Shown piece by piece: positions 31,161 to 43,789 of a stretch of DNA of 64,000 nucleotides (positions are counted from its first letter, which is position 1; each line of letters begins with the position of its first letter). The DNA comes from Chionoecetes opilio (Eukaryota > Arthropoda > Malacostraca > Decapoda > Majidae). The notes below the pieces were generated by a model. The model saw only the letters and a program-made list of their open reading frames with translations, did not search any database and was not told the origin of the DNA. Made by a program: the position numbers and the translations under genes. The stretch is taken from the NCBI GenBank assembly GCA_016584305.1, contig JACEEZ010010165.1, forward strand, positions 95,753 to 159,752, given 5' to 3'.

Positions 31161-34100
31161 TTAAAGGTCACACACCACCGGCACGGCCTGTCTGGCCGAC
31201 GAAAAGGGGCGTGGCTAGAGGCGGCCGGTGTGTGTGTGGGGGGGTTTTCATCCGGCGGGGCCTGTCGCAGCGGCCGGATGAAAATCAGTCGGCGCTTGAA
31301 AATTACGTCCGGCGCGGCCTGCCGCCTGTGTGTGTGTGGGTGCCTTCCGGCGCGGCCCGCCCCTCGCTCGGCCAGATAATGACTAATTGTACCAGTTATA
31401 ATTGTATTTATGATAATATAGGTATTATATATGACGTATTATATATAGTATCAATCAATCAATCATTGGGGGCATACGCCGGGGGGCGCGTCGCCTCGCC
31501 CACCCTACGACGCCACTCCCGGGGGTCACCACGCGCGAGTTCCCATGCAGGCTCCTTTCCCATACCAAGCAGCTCTCGACAAGAAACATCAACTTGCCCC
31601 AGCCACGAGCCTTGTGGGCGCCCCCTTGGCCTCCTCCACGCCAGATTGTCTCTTACAGATACAACCCGATGGGAAGGATCGGTTTCAGGGTAGCGTGCCA
31701 AATGCCCATATAGCCGAAGTTGGCGCTGACGGACTATGCAGGTAATAGGCCTCGATTCAGTCTCACGGTGCAATCGCTGATTTGACACGTAATCATCCCA
31801 GCGATACCCCATGATTCTGCGAAGACACTTATTACCAAAGGCATTGATTCGTCTCTTCAAGTCACTATTTAGTGTCCATGTCTCACAACCATAGAGTAAG
31901 ACAGGGATCACAAGCGACTTGAAGATCCGGATCTTTGTCCTCCTGCACAGGTACCGACAACGCCAAATACTCCCGCTGAGCGAGTCCATAACACCGTGGG
32001 CTATGCCAATCCGCCGTAAGACTTCTTGACGTGACCCGCCGTCATTATGGACTGCGCTACCAAGGTATGTAAAACTTTCCAAGATCTCAATGTCCTCGCC
32101 ACATGCATGAACAGACTGTACTGCTTCATCTAGTAAGTCTCCAAATACCTGGACCTTGGTCTTGAGCCAGGAGACCTCAAGTCCCAAAGGCTTTGCCTCC
32201 TCGTGCAGCGCCTCGAGAGCCATCACCAGGACCTCCAGCGACTCAGCAAAGATTACTGCATCATCGGCAAAAACAAGATCAGTGATCTTGGTGTTGCCGA
32301 CGGATGCTCCACAATCACTTTGATCTACAACCTTGTCCAATACCCAGTCCATACAAGCGTTGAAAAGTGATGGGGCAAGGACGCACCCTTGCCTCACTCC
32401 TGTATTCACAGGAAAGAAGCTGGATACACCTGCCCCACACTTCACAGCACTCTCAGTCCCAGAATACAGACCAGTTATCAAACCAATAGTCCTTGCAGGA
32501 ATCCCTCGAAGTCGCAGAAGATCCCAGAGTGACTCACGATGCACTGAGTCAAACGCCTTCTTTGGAGATCAAATAGGCTTCTAAAGCATCCCCTGTTGAA
32601 ACCTCAACGTCGGCGTTCCACCACGGACCACGAAGCGCTAGGATACGGTCCGTTGTTGACTTACCAGGCGTGAACCCAGAGGCTGAGTCTCTGCTGCTTC
32701 ACAAGATGGACTGCGGATTCGTCGTCAGCAATGATGGGCAAGCACTTGCCGGGAGACGCTGAGCAGTGTAATACCGCGGTAATTGTTGCAGTCCTGACGT
32801 CCCCTTTACCTTTCCAGATAGGGACGGACCAGCCCCCTTTTCCAGTCAGGAGGAAATGGTCCCCTGATTGCCACACGGCAGTTCTTAAGGACAGATGCAA
32901 CCGCGGATCATGGGCCTCACCCCCAGCTTTCAGGAGCTCCGCACGGATATTACAAACACCAGTGCCTTTTCCACCCTTCAACTTTGCTACAGCCTCTCTG
33001 ACTTCGTCAACCGAGACGGGTGCCGGTTTCGTCAATGGGAGGATCGGCATCCACTGCCTGTAACCAGTGGTGTGGAAGCCTGCTCAGTTGGAGGTCCACC
33101 AGTGAAAACTAGCCAAAGTGCCATCTGCCCATCATAATACGACAATGAGGCGCCCATAGGCTGTCTCGAATAGCACTAGCCCGAGAGGAGACTTGGAACG
33201 GAGATTCTTCAGGGCTCGGTAGGTGGGTCGGAGCGTCATTTGCGCTGCAAAATGACCCGACACCTCAAGCGAGACCCTGACATACCTCTCCTTGTCTCTC
33301 CTCAGCGCGGGTTCTGTCAGCGTGACAGAGCCCTGGGCTGGTCACGGTTCCCAAGCCAAGCCTGGCAGCGCGACTCTCCTCGATTTTCCCAGGTCTCCGC
33401 GAGACAAAACCCCGCCTGACCTCGGCGCTCCCCAATACATCTCCTTGGAGCTCTGTAGAGTTTCACGTTTGAAGGATCACACAGTTCTACAGGATCCCCG
33501 TGAGCACGAGCACATCGAACCGATTTGAACTGCCACCGCTACTCATGAGCACATGTCAAGGCCTTCAGGTTTCTCAAGAGAAACACCAGTATGGTTACTT
33601 CTTGCGATTTCTGGGACTTGACCATGAAGCTTAAGTGTAGCATACAACAAGTCTGTGATCTGGTTCCAAGAACTCAGCCACTCCGGTAAACCCTGCAGTT
33701 CTGGAGGACCTCCAACGAGTACCTAACGAGGAGTGTGGTCGATCTCCTTAGCGACCACTCCCGGCATTACTTATACCCATGTCCAGCGGGCAGCTCTGGT
33801 CTCTGATACCAAGAACCTGCAATTATCAAACCTTATGGACCTTGCAAAGTCAGAAGACAGAGAAACTGTTGGGTTTCTGGTACCCCTTGTGAGCCATGGG
33901 GACCAAACACACAACTCATAGCCATTCTCTCACAGTGCAGTAGTCTAGCATTGAAAGCATTACTATTAGTATGACGTATTAATATAGGTATTATATATGG
34001 CTGCACATGCAGCCATCACCAACAAGCTCATTTTTCGGAACGCCGGATTCATGTTTAACCACGGTGGTCCGACGCTGTACTGTATATTTTTCATGAGGTT

Positions 34101-34213
34101 GGTGGGGCTTGCTGGCCAGTGTGTGTGTGGGTCGCGTTCCGGCGAACGATGGCCCCGCCACTTTTTGTCGGTTTCCGGACAGGCCGCGCCGGTCGGTTGT
34201 GTGGCCGGCTTAA
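31161..34213. mobile_element. TTAA-flanked piggyBac-like element, split by a LINE
   Basis: TTAA at 31161-31164 and 34210-34213 frames ends that are imperfect inverse copies: CACACACCACCGGCACGGCC on the left and, complemented, CACACAACCGACCGGCGCGG on the right. Unit B has the uninterrupted site (ACCTCTTTAAGGCAG), which supports a TTAA target duplication. Without the LINE the element would be about 0.5 kb with no transposase. GC-rich internal hairpins flank CATCCGGC motifs. Confidence 0.7.
31451..33970 (-). pseudogene. RTE-like LINE, longest copy, inside the piggyBac-like element
   Basis: About 2.5 kb. The downstream part (31459-32544) is one open frame with an intact FADDAVIF catalytic motif, GVRQGCVLAPSLFN, YLGSAVHNDGG and LLYGCETW. 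Upstream (32661-33050) lies the first RT block (VDEVREAVAKLKGGKGTGVC) in another frame. Further up is a linker (TYRALKNLRSKSP at about 33190), also frameshifted. No endonuclease is recognisable before the 5' end. Imperfect 20-bp duplications (ATGACGTATTATATATAGTA at 31431-31450; ATGACGTATTAATATAGGTA at 33971-33990) flank it as target-site duplications. Confidence 0.85.
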
Positions 34214-35229
34214 GGCAGAACAACAGGGGCTTTACTCTTTATGACTTATCAAATATTACGACATTCAGAAATTCCCCACCTCTCCAAAAAATAAATGCAA
34301 AAAAATATTATAAGTAAATCAAACCTGGCAATCAGATCCGACATTAAGTGAAGCTGGATACCAAGTCACACAAGGCACTTCAAAACACTGGAAGAAGGAG
34401 TACAGTCACAAGATAGGAAAGAGCTGAGGTTGTGGTGTGGGTATGGGGGCAGAATGTGCGAGGGACTGACTTTGGCTGGGGGTGTTGCTCAGTGTTGTAC
34501 TTTAGCAGTGGTGCCCAGTGTCGTGTGAGCAAAAAGTCTGTTTACGAACGGGAAAGTCCGTTTACTAACAAAGACGTGTTATCAATAAAGCCGGTGTTGT
34601 GCGAAATATTGTCATCCAACGCGCGGAAATACTGTACACCCCTCCATATTTCACTGAGTTTACAGCGTAAAACTTGTTGCCCTGATACAGTTAAAGGCAA
34701 CATTGAGGCACTCAGTTCATGAGAAACCACTTATAAGGAATATATAGTTACTAGATGCAACTGGTTATTCCAGACAAGGGATAATAATAACCACCGAAAA
34801 AGGCTTTACTTTTTGACGTGAGATTTTAAGCTTTGAGTAACTATTAATACGTGTAAGTGTTCTCATGGAAAGCTTGTGCCTCTAGGTTGGCTGTAACATG
34901 GCATCAGGGACAGTAGTTAATCTATAAAACCAGTGAAATATGGAAGGGGTCCTACAGGATGTTCGCCGCCGTTGACAATTATTCGCCACAACACCGGATT
35001 ACGGACAAAAGCAGAGCGCATTACTCACGAGGCATGAATGTTTTTCCTATGAAAGAATAAAAACAGTGTATAACCGTATTTATGGCTTAAAGATGCAATT
35101 GTTCCCCAAAAAAAGACCCTGGAAAAATACTGATTGGTCTTCCAAGAGGAATGTTGTAGGAGGTTAGCTTAGGCAGCTATTCAATTCAGATTATTATATG
35201 AGTAACTTCAGTACTTACTGTTACAAGTA
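34214..35229. other. No recognised feature
   Basis: No ORF of interest. GGAAAGTCCGTTTACTAACAAA at about 34550 recurs inverted near 37295-37320, which hints at a larger inverted structure that could not be traced. Confidence 0.4.
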
Positions 35230-35307
35230 CAGTAAAACCCTTAGAACTCGGTACTGTATAAGCGGCATTGATATAAACTCGGAAGGCAAAAGACATAGAG
35301 TGTTTTT

Positions 35308-35339
<32 letters not shown>

Positions 35340-36719
35340 CTTTTTTTTTTTTTTTTATAACATCTATGCACTATAGTTCGCAGTGTAGCAGTCGAGCTCC
35401 AGGGTGCGGATGGTAGGCCCTGGAGGCTCACTCGAGGTCTGTGATGGTTGGGGCCTCCGCCAGTGGTGGCGCAGGCAGGATTCTTCTAGTGACACCTGTA
35501 ATTAGCGGCTCAATGCCGCGCCCCCCCGTGTCCTCCATGCACTCACAGCAAGGTAGAGTTAATGGACAGGCATGTGGGTGTTCTTAGGCCACTGACGGTG
35601 CAGAAAGATTTGAAGTGGATTTATGGGTCTCACTCGGGATCGAACGCGGGCTTTCGGAACGCCACTTCGGTGGACGATAAACCACTCTGCTACCGCCTCC
35701 CCTAGATTGCACGCTTGGTTTTCACGCGGTAATATCATGCCCTCACAAACTTATTGTTGTTGAAAACATGTAAACAGAAAGTCGGCAAAAAATAAGGTAC
35801 TCGGGCATTATTGCTGTTATAACTGCATCTCTTTGGATTTACACTCGGCAAAGCCGTAGTCGCATAAAGTAGTGTTTTTGTCCTTGTGACCCTGTTCCTG
35901 CAGGCTCAGGCTCTTCAATTTCATTGAAGTCTCCTTCTGCTTCGGAGACACCTTGCGTGAGGGCTGACATCTTGAAAACCAGTGACTGTAGGTGTCAATC
36001 CTCAAAACAAGTAAAATAGGTGGCAAAGTAAAGCAAAGGATCAGGAACCAGGTTAGGCTGTCAGCTGCTGGAGCGTGTTTATTGTCGGCAAGCACCGTCT
36101 GGGATAGAATTCCGCTTTGTTTGTCCGAAATTAAAACAGGATGGTTTCTGGCTTAAAAACACAACAAGCTTGGTAGGAGCCGAAATAAGAATCAATGCAA
36201 AACATTGCAAACAAATATCACAAAGTAGTATAACACAAATTTCAGCAAGTTTTATTTGAGGGGATTCGTTAATCCAAAACAAAATAAGGACGGGTGTTTG
36301 GACGACAAAAACACGGCTCGCTTACACCAGCTGGTACCAGACCTTTGCTTTACTTTGCCACCTATTTTTACGTGTTTTGGGAGTACATCGAGCAGTATGT
36401 ATATCACAGATGTCAGATCCATCAGCAAGGGTGTCTGCCAGCAGGAAGGAATGAATTGACAGAGGCCAGAGCCTGCAAGGAAAAGGTGAAAGTAATGCAA
36501 GGAGGGTGCAGGTGGTCCATGCCGGCTATTTGTGCTGAGTTTTTGATATCCAAATCAAGCAATTCTACCCGTTCCCTGAAGATTAGTTTTTATGCTTTGA
36601 CAGTATTTTTTTTTTTTTTTTTTTACCCATATCAGAGGAGGACATTGCATAACTCGGCACATGCATAACTCGTGCAAGGGCCAGAGCCCCTATCGTGCGA
36701 GTTTATAAGGTTTCACTGT
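35230..36719. mobile_element. Tigger-like non-autonomous element with SINE insertion
   Basis: The left end is CAGTAAAACCCTTAGAACTC after TA. The right end, inverted, is CAGTGAAACCTTATAAACTC. Inner arms near 36000-36050 and 36345-36400 are inverse copies (TAGGTGGCAAAGTAAAGCAA). No transposase was seen. Confidence 0.6.
35308..35704 (-). mobile_element. tRNA-derived SINE with poly(A) tail
   Basis: On the minus strand the head is GGGAGGCGGTAGCAGAGTGG (box A-like TAGCAGAGTGG), followed by GCGTTCGATCCCGAGT (box B), then about 300 bp of body and an A-rich tail seen as the T run at 35308-35357. Its layout is that of a SINE inserted into the Tigger-like element. Confidence 0.6.
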
Positions 36720-37660
36720 TATTTTTGAAACCCATGGACATTCAATCAACATATCTAGTACTCACAATGTGATGTTTACCTACCGGTACTGGCGTGTGCG
36801 CCTTTCTGCCTAGGCAGATTGGCGCCAATAGTGCCAACTATCTTATGCTAGTGTTGATGTATTCAGTACCACCGGGCTGTCACACGATAACAAGCGTTTT
36901 CAGGCCTGAAAATTATCACCTATGGCGGAATCACCAAAAACTGATTTACCAGATACTATCGCACACAAGCTACGAAGTGGTACAATACGCCAATATAATA
37001 ATGGTTGATGAGCGTGCTCAATGAAGATAATGAATAGTGGAGTGTTTTATTGTGTGAAAATTACTGTATATCGTATCCAGGCAACTAGGTTTTGTGATGT
37101 TTTTGCTCTTTTTTTCTTAGAAATATCTTTCCCAAATATCAGGGTGGTATTCCAAGATGCAGCGTCTTATACGCCGCAAATAATACTTGTTACCCCTCAC
37201 CTAATGTTGAGCGGACATTCAGTCACACCGCTGGACAAGACTGTAAACACGGCCAGCCGTGTGACAAGCGGTCCGGCATTGAGTTGATCAACAAGTTCCT
37301 TGTTAGTAAACAGGACTTTCCTCATAAGACGGACTTTGCACACACGAAGCCACCGTGATCCATACGGTACACATCAGTGACAGGGTCCCAGTATGGATAC
37401 AAACGTATCATTGCACTACTTTTTGAGCGTACTAGTAAGTTGACGCTGAAGAAAAGGTTACCAAATGCAATCATGTCGTAATTAACTATATTCATTAGTA
37501 TAACTTTTGACCTTATAATTGCATACACAACCAGCGCCAGTGTTCTGCCAAACTTTTATTCGCGACACAGTTTGATTTTGTATACGTCACAGTTATTCAC
37601 GACCCAAGTATACAGTCGTAAGCTGCTTGCTCTTTCGAGGTGAGTTTTTTTTTACACAAT
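36720..37660. other. No recognised feature
   Basis: Mixed-composition sequence, with no ORF above background and no terminal repeats recognised apart from the short inverse match to about 34550. Confidence 0.4.
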
Positions 37661-37662
37661 TA

Positions 37663-38792
37663 CAGTCAAACCTCGATTATACAACGGACTAAAAGGGGGG
37701 GCCCACCTGGAGGGGAGGGTCCGTTAAAGCCGCTGAATTGTCCGATTTGTTATAGCGAGGGTATTTTCACCCAAGGGTGGAAAAAATGATGAGAAAAAAG
37801 ATAATTGATGAACTAATATGAAAAATCACCACAACAGATGTGTAGCTCAGGTTGGAGGGTACAACCAGGGACATGGCAATAACATCAAGGTATTTGGTCC
37901 ACCCTACACGTCGAAATAAATGAAAAATAATCATCAAACCCAAACCAGTACCATGTAGCTATGTTGGGAGGTAAAATAGATGAGTTAGCGCTACCATCAG
38001 CGGATTTGGCACACCCGCCTCACGATCTGTTAGGGAACTGTGTATTAGGAGAGGCAGAGGTATAGTAAGTATCAAGGCTCTGCTCATATACGGCTTGGTA
38101 TGCTCAATGAAATTCAGCTAATTTCTTAGGATTGAATGAGCGACATGCATAATCATGGTGGCCATGTTTGAATTGCGTATCTATTCATGACATATGAGCC
38201 GGTAAAGCATATGAAAAATACTTTCAAGGCGCTCTATCCAGGCACTTCGGCCAGCTTCACGCGTCTGCGGCAAAGCAGCAGCGCATCATGAGACATTATA
38301 ATCACCCAAACAAATAGATTTTAAATAAAAAAAAAGCAAGAAAAAAGTCTCCCATACGTAAATGGGGGGGGATCCCTAAAATGTGATTGGCCTTTCTCTC
38401 TCACCGCTGGCTAGTCAAGCTCAAGCTCTAGTGAAAGGTAAACAAACTACGATGCCATTGATGCAGCCGTGGCTTCCAAAGGTATTGCTTATGTAGCATG
38501 ACTAATGCTCATATTAGTATTATCATATATGGTGGTTGAAGGCAGTTCTAGACACCAGTGTCACTTATTCTAGCGTCAGTGTAGCACTGCCATTGTCACC
38601 TTAGATAAGGGTGATTTAGGGTGTTTGAGGTGACAGGGAGACGTACAGCAGCGGCCACGCCATTACACAACACTAATAGGCACTATTTTAAACAATACAC
38701 ACCTTCTACCACTAGACACGCAAAATGGAGTCCGTTACAATTGCCGAATGTCCGTTACATCGAGGTCCGTTCTTTATATCGTAGGTTTGACG
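37663..38792. mobile_element. pogo/Tigger-like non-autonomous DNA transposon, copy 2
   Basis: The left end CAGTCAAACCTCGATTATAC follows TA. The right end is GGTTTGAC-GTA, with one base lost relative to copy 1. The interior is collinear with 261-1940 but lacks its two nested insertions, so it shows the pre-insertion site. Confidence 0.75.
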
Positions 38793-39285
38793 TACATACA
38801 TAAATATTGCATATAAATCGGCACATATCATATATACATACATACATGCATCTATGCATTCAAAATAATTGCATATCGTTGAGTGTGCCAATGACTAAAC
38901 ATCTATTAACAAGTATTTAAAAAATATGTAGAAAGTGCTCTGTAAAATTGCTAAACTACGTGAAGTAGAGAAAATAGTATGAATGATTGACAAGTGAAAA
39001 TGATGCGTACAAGTACATTCCTTATCCCATCAGCATTCTCTCTCTACTATTAAATGCATTTCACATATTGATTAGGTATAGAATTAGCAGTGTTACAATG
39101 TGGGCGACCCCACTGGGCAAGGGGGCGACCCAGATGGGTCGCGACCCGTACTTTGAAACCCTGCACTAGCGGTTCCGCATAAAGCGTGGCCCAGAGTGAA
39201 AAACAAAAAAACCTAATAATAGTTAAAAAAAGATATTTATATTCTAATTAATTAAAACTGAGTCTTAAAACATGGTAGTAAGATA
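38793..39285. other. AT-rich spacer with possible hAT-like terminus
   Basis: At about 39095-39170, GGGTCGCGACCCGTACTTTGA runs to AAACCCTGCACTAG, which resembles ends of hAT-type MITEs. No partner end was found, so this is tentative. Confidence 0.3.
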
Positions 39286-40188
39286 AACACAACCCTCGAT
39301 TCTCCCGGGCTAAATAGGGGGGAGCACTGGTCGGGAACCGCAAAAAGTCCGGGATTAATCCGCAAGTAAAAAAAAAATAAAAAAAGAAGTAATAAATAAT
39401 GAGATCGAATACCTATATAGATACGATATATAGACGCATACGTACTAATATAACTATAGATATATATATATATATATATCTATATAAGATATATACTAAA
39501 TATATATATATAGATAATATATATAGTCCGGCCATTACCCACCCAGAATTTATCCTACTCTTAGTATTTATTTCATGCTCGCGGCCAACGAACACATATC
39601 ACACACACCATCGACGCGGAGAACTGTTACGTCCGCTTGAGCATGCAGCCACCGCTGGAGCAGGCAGAAAGTGTTCACTGTCTCAAGAGACGTTCCTGCA
39701 CCAGGTGGCAGTGGGGTTCAGTTTGACTGTACGGATGCTGTGCAGGTGAACCGTGCATTGTCGTGTGCCCAAATGTAAACAATACGACCTGAGCATGCTG
39801 CCACCTGGCGGGAGGCAGCAGACAAAAAGTGTAGCAATTAGTCTCAGAAATGTTTTCCACCAGGGGCAGTGGGAGTCAGGTGGTATGACGGAGGCTGTGG
39901 CAGGTGAAACCGTGAATGTTGTGTTGCCAAATGTAAACAATACGACACCGCTGAGCATCGCTGCCACCTGGCGCGAGGCAGCGGGGACACTGAAAAGGGA
40001 TGACAGGAGACGCTCGGACCGACGGAGAGATTGTCAAGTTACGAAAAGGATAGGCATTTCAACATAAAAAAAAAAATAATAAAAAAAAAAAAAAAAAAAT
40101 TGCCCAGCTCTGAAATATACCTGGACTCGGATTTTGTCCGGCAAATCGATATCCAGGAAATCGAGGTCGGGAAATCGAGGTTTGTGTG
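39286..40188. mobile_element. TA-flanked Tigger-like MITE
   Basis: The left end AACACAACCCTCGATTCTCC and the inverted right end CACACAAACCTCGATTTCCC are similar. TA flanks both. The interior has an AT microsatellite (about 39450-39520) and two imperfect copies of a roughly 150-bp block with TGCCACCTGG...GGCAG and GCAGGTGAAACCGTG motifs (about 39640-39970). Confidence 0.6.
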
Positions 40189-40190
40189 TA

Positions 40191-41151
40191 TTCTAATAAA
40201 TAAAATTCAAAATTTTCGTTAGGAAACTAATTTGATCATATAGAAGATTCCGCCATCAAAGTAGGCAAATCCGAAGAGTTCATATAGCGAGCCGAAAGTA
40301 TAGCTACAGAACGTGAGCGCAGGCCGCATCAGAAGGCTTGCGGCAGCTTGCGTCTTCTGTTAACGAGGCACTTTTCGTAAAGACGGCTTGACCAGCTGGC
40401 ACAAGCCGTGAAAAGTGTGAGTGAGTAGTGCAACGTTTCGGTAGCAAACCGCAAAAATTTCATATATTATTACCAAAAAAAAACATTCTTATGAAGGATA
40501 ATGTGTGCATCCATCACCATATCGTCAGTTATCGTAATTGATGATGGCGTCCATTCGAAGGTACACTCGTCATTGTGTTTGGTGTCGTCGTTGGTGTTTA
40601 CAAGGGTATCACTGTGGCGGGGCCGACTACAGCGGCGGGTCCCCCGCCTAGTTCTGGCGAGGGCCACGCAAGCGAGAGTTAAGCCAGGGGTATGGACCAA
40701 CTTGCTTTTGAGTCACTAACCTAACCTAACCCACGCTTTAACCTCCTAACTAAAGCAAATCGCCATTAAAAAGTGTCCGCGCCGGGAAGCACAGAGGCGA
40801 TGTAGGTCAACAAGAGGAAGAAGAGTCAAGAGGCACGGCCGCAAGTAAAACAAACACTTGTCTCTCGCTCCTATGAACATTAGGAGTCATTATCTCCAAA
40901 AGTGTGAGTCCAAAACAATTGTTTCCTTAGAATCCAATAAGGGAATACAGACACCATTACTCCAAATTGTGTATCAGGAATTCGATCCTAGCTTAAAATT
41001 AATACCATGTTCGTATGAGGGTGTGAAACACGTATAAATGTACGGGTACGGGCGGAGGACGATCGACCACAAACAATTTTTCCCATAGAAGCGAAATCTC
41101 ACATAAAACGACTCGTTTATCGAATAATTTCTCGTTTATGTGAGACCAGTG
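40191..41151. mobile_element. Tigger-like DNA transposon, diverged fourth copy (reverse orientation)
   Basis: Reverse-complement relative of the elements at 17597, 23855 and 30113. The right edge reads CTCGTTTATGTGAGACCAGTG before TA. Inside are inverse matches to GCCTCGCCAGAACTG and to TTCGGATTTGCC. Like unit C, it lacks the LINE and the transposase fragment. Its other end is cut at the neighbouring MITE. Confidence 0.65.
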
Positions 41152-41171
41152 TACTTTTATCTTTCTAGGGA

Positions 41172-42090
41172 TCATTAGCTAGCTGGTCACGATCAGGGTG
41201 GTGCCCTACGCTATGGTAACCGGTAGCCCAGTAACAAAACCAGCCGCGTGGTTGGACATCGGCGATGAGCTGGCTCCCACTCTGGTTGTACCAGTGAGGA
41301 GGGTGTGCTGGACACCCAGATGGACTAAACAACAACATCTTTAAGCAGATGAACTCACTATTGAGGCCAGGCTGACAGGCGAGGGTCAGCCTACTGAGCT
41401 CGCCGATAGAAGAGCAGCGATATCGTAGGAGAGTTCAGAAACGTTTCACGAGCCCACATATAGAGCCACTCCGCAGGTTGATCCCATGAGTGATTCGACG
41501 GGACAGGCGCCACCTCTGCACAGCCCTGGCCCCCCCACATGAAAAAGAGGGTCTAGGGGGGCCCTCCCACTTTATTTAGAGTGCGGGATCCAGAGGTCTT
41601 TGCCCCGCACTCGTCATTGACTGCGAGTCACCCCCTGTGTCGGCATTGGAGGATTTGGGTGGTTGGGCCCCCGGCAGAACCAGGTCGAGGGAACGCGGTG
41701 CCTCCCCAGGCCTCTACTTCCTGGATGTGTCATGGCATTACGTGTTTTATGGAAGGGGTGCAGGCCCGCCCCCAGCCGATTTGTCCAAGAGAGGCCTTAT
41801 TGCTCGCAGTGGCCAGGGACGCAGGAACCCCCCTGTAGGGAGTAATCCAGGGCTGCCCACATTTCACCCATAGTCGGGGTTGGATGGCCATTACTCAAGA
41901 GTGAGTCATCTGCCCTTAAAGATGGTGTTATGTTTAGTGCCATCTGGGTGTCCAGGCACACCCTCCGCACTGGTACAACCAGAGGGGGAGCCAGCTCAGT
42001 CGCCGACGTCCGGCAAGCGGCTGGTTGTACTGGGCTACAAGGTACCAGTAGCAGGGCACAACCCTGAATCGTGACAGCAGCTAATAAATA
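41172..42090. mobile_element. Element with roughly 200-bp imperfect terminal inverted repeats
   Basis: The left arm (about 41172-41375) contains GAGCTGGCTCCCACTCTGGTTGTACCAGTG and GGACACCCAGATGG. The right arm (about 41900-42090) is its inverse. The centre is GC-rich with no recognised protein. Long TIRs suggest a foldback- or MULE-like non-autonomous element; the superfamily is unknown. Confidence 0.6.
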
Positions 42091-42107
42091 ATAGAAAGTA
42101 GAAAGTA

Positions 42108-43588
42108 CAGGGAGTCCCGTTATACAAGCATTCGATATACGAGAATCCGATGATACGAGATGTGTAAATTAGGGTCTATTTTCAACTATACGAGATCGAA
42201 AATCCAATGCTACAACATTCAAACTGGGGAGTGAGTAATATTACCAAGTTATTTACTAAAGTAAACTACAAGTATTTACTAAAAATTATAGTCATTTAAT
42301 GCTATATGATTTACCTAAGGTTGTACGAAAGTTATCGTAAAACCTAGGTAAAATATAGCCCCACTATCATAGTCACTGTTACCCCCCGCACTAATGTTAG
42401 TAAACACTGAGCACCCACACCCCAGCCACATGGATTATAATCATCTGAAAAATATGATCATTATGGTGCTCGGTACGACAATGTGACCTACCAAAAATTC
42501 ACATCCTGGACGATGTACAATGATCAGATGCACAGAGACGAATTTGTGGGCAGGGAAGAGGTCTGCGAACCCTCCTTGTCCCTGACCTACCCTACCCTCT
42601 CTGGTCGATTGTATCCGCGGCAGCACCGAGGATCTTTCCTCTTCCCAAGTGATCAAGGGGAGGAGAAAAGACTCTAACCCAGTCAATCCTGCAAACGCAG
42701 TCACCCTGTTCTCCGAGCCTCGGAGAGAGAAAACAGGAACTCTCAGATGGCTACTTGCCAGCTTGCCTGTCTCCCACACACATTACCACTGTGGGAGTGT
42801 TATGCATGTTTATGTTCTAATTAATAGCGCGTTATGTTATTGTGTGCTATTTTCTCTTTCAGAAGCTTTTCTACAGAATAGGTACGTAGAAACAGTAAAG
42901 TCGACAACTGCAGTGATGTCGCAGGTGCCAAATATACGAATTATAGCATCACTACGATTGTATGTGCCACTGAAGATAATAACAGAGTTTATATCATGAT
43001 GTATAATCTACCCTGTTTCCAGGTTGTTTGATGTTTGCTTTGTAGCTACAAGTTATCGGTTTCAAAGTTGAGCTACGAGTTTTCTTTTTGGGGCGACGAC
43101 AGCCGGCGGTACGACACCAGTAAAAAAACAGATTGGCGACTCTACTTTTGTAGCCACTTTGTAGGACATTTTTGTAATTTGTTTCATTTATTAGCCATAC
43201 TATGACACCAGATGAAGACACAAAATGACACAGACTCCCAGGATAGTCCCTTCTAACTTTCCCTTTTTTGAAAAAAAAAAAAAAAAAATCATGGATGTAG
43301 AAATGTAAGTATTAACGCCACCACACGTCTGTTAACGAAAAAGTTGTCCTGGCGACCTAAACTGTTATCTACGGTAGTAAAGCGTGGGTAATTAGACGCT
43401 GTGTGTTTGTTGTGTTGCTATAGTTATTTTAGCTTGAAAAACATCTTTTTTTCTCTTTTTTAATTGATGGGGTCCTGGAACCAAACCTATATTTACCATT
43501 AGTTATGCGTTTCGTTATTACGAGATTCGCTTTATTGAGTATGCAGGTGGAAAGTCTAAAACTGCTCGTAATATCTTTGGACCTCCCG
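42108..43588. mobile_element. Tigger-like element containing a family H1 MITE
   Basis: The left end CAGGGAGTCCCGTTATACAA follows TA and has the CGATATACGAG text typical of Tigger ends. The right end, inverted, is CGGGAGGTCCAAAGATATTA before TA. A copy of MITE H1 lies within. Confidence 0.5.
42878..43381. mobile_element. MITE, family H1 copy 2
   Basis: Its left part matches 6316-6440 (AGTAAAGTCGAC, TAGCATCACTACGATTG, GTGCCACTGAAGATA). Its right terminus GGCGACCTAAACTGTTATCT matches the H1 terminus. The middle is different, so it is not a palindrome like the first copy. Confidence 0.55.
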
Positions 43589-43789
43589 TACTCGAGTTTT
43601 CTGTAAAAAAAAAATTTCTCAATATATGTGCAGTACTAATATAATTCTACCTAAACTTTCAAAACGTATATAACAGCATTGCATTTTTTTATTAGTTGTC
43701 TATAGCGCACACAGACCACCATCTCCTTCGACCACTATTTCAAACATGGAGAGTGTCTCAAATCTATGCGAGCACAAGAGGATCAGGGA

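Larger units (their letters stand above)
29650..31163. repeat. Tandem segmental duplication, unit C (partial)
   Basis: Continues the period (Tigger start 30113, exactly 6258 bp after unit B) but without the LINE and with a roughly 350-bp gap in the Tigger interior. It ends at the TTAA where the piggyBac-like element begins. About 15 bp of unit sequence (TTAAGGCAGAACAACAG) reappear on the far side at 34210. Confidence 0.85.

Noticed and set aside
39399..39749. ORFs around the AT microsatellite and (K/R)-rich tail
   Set aside because: Simple-sequence artefacts inside a non-autonomous element.
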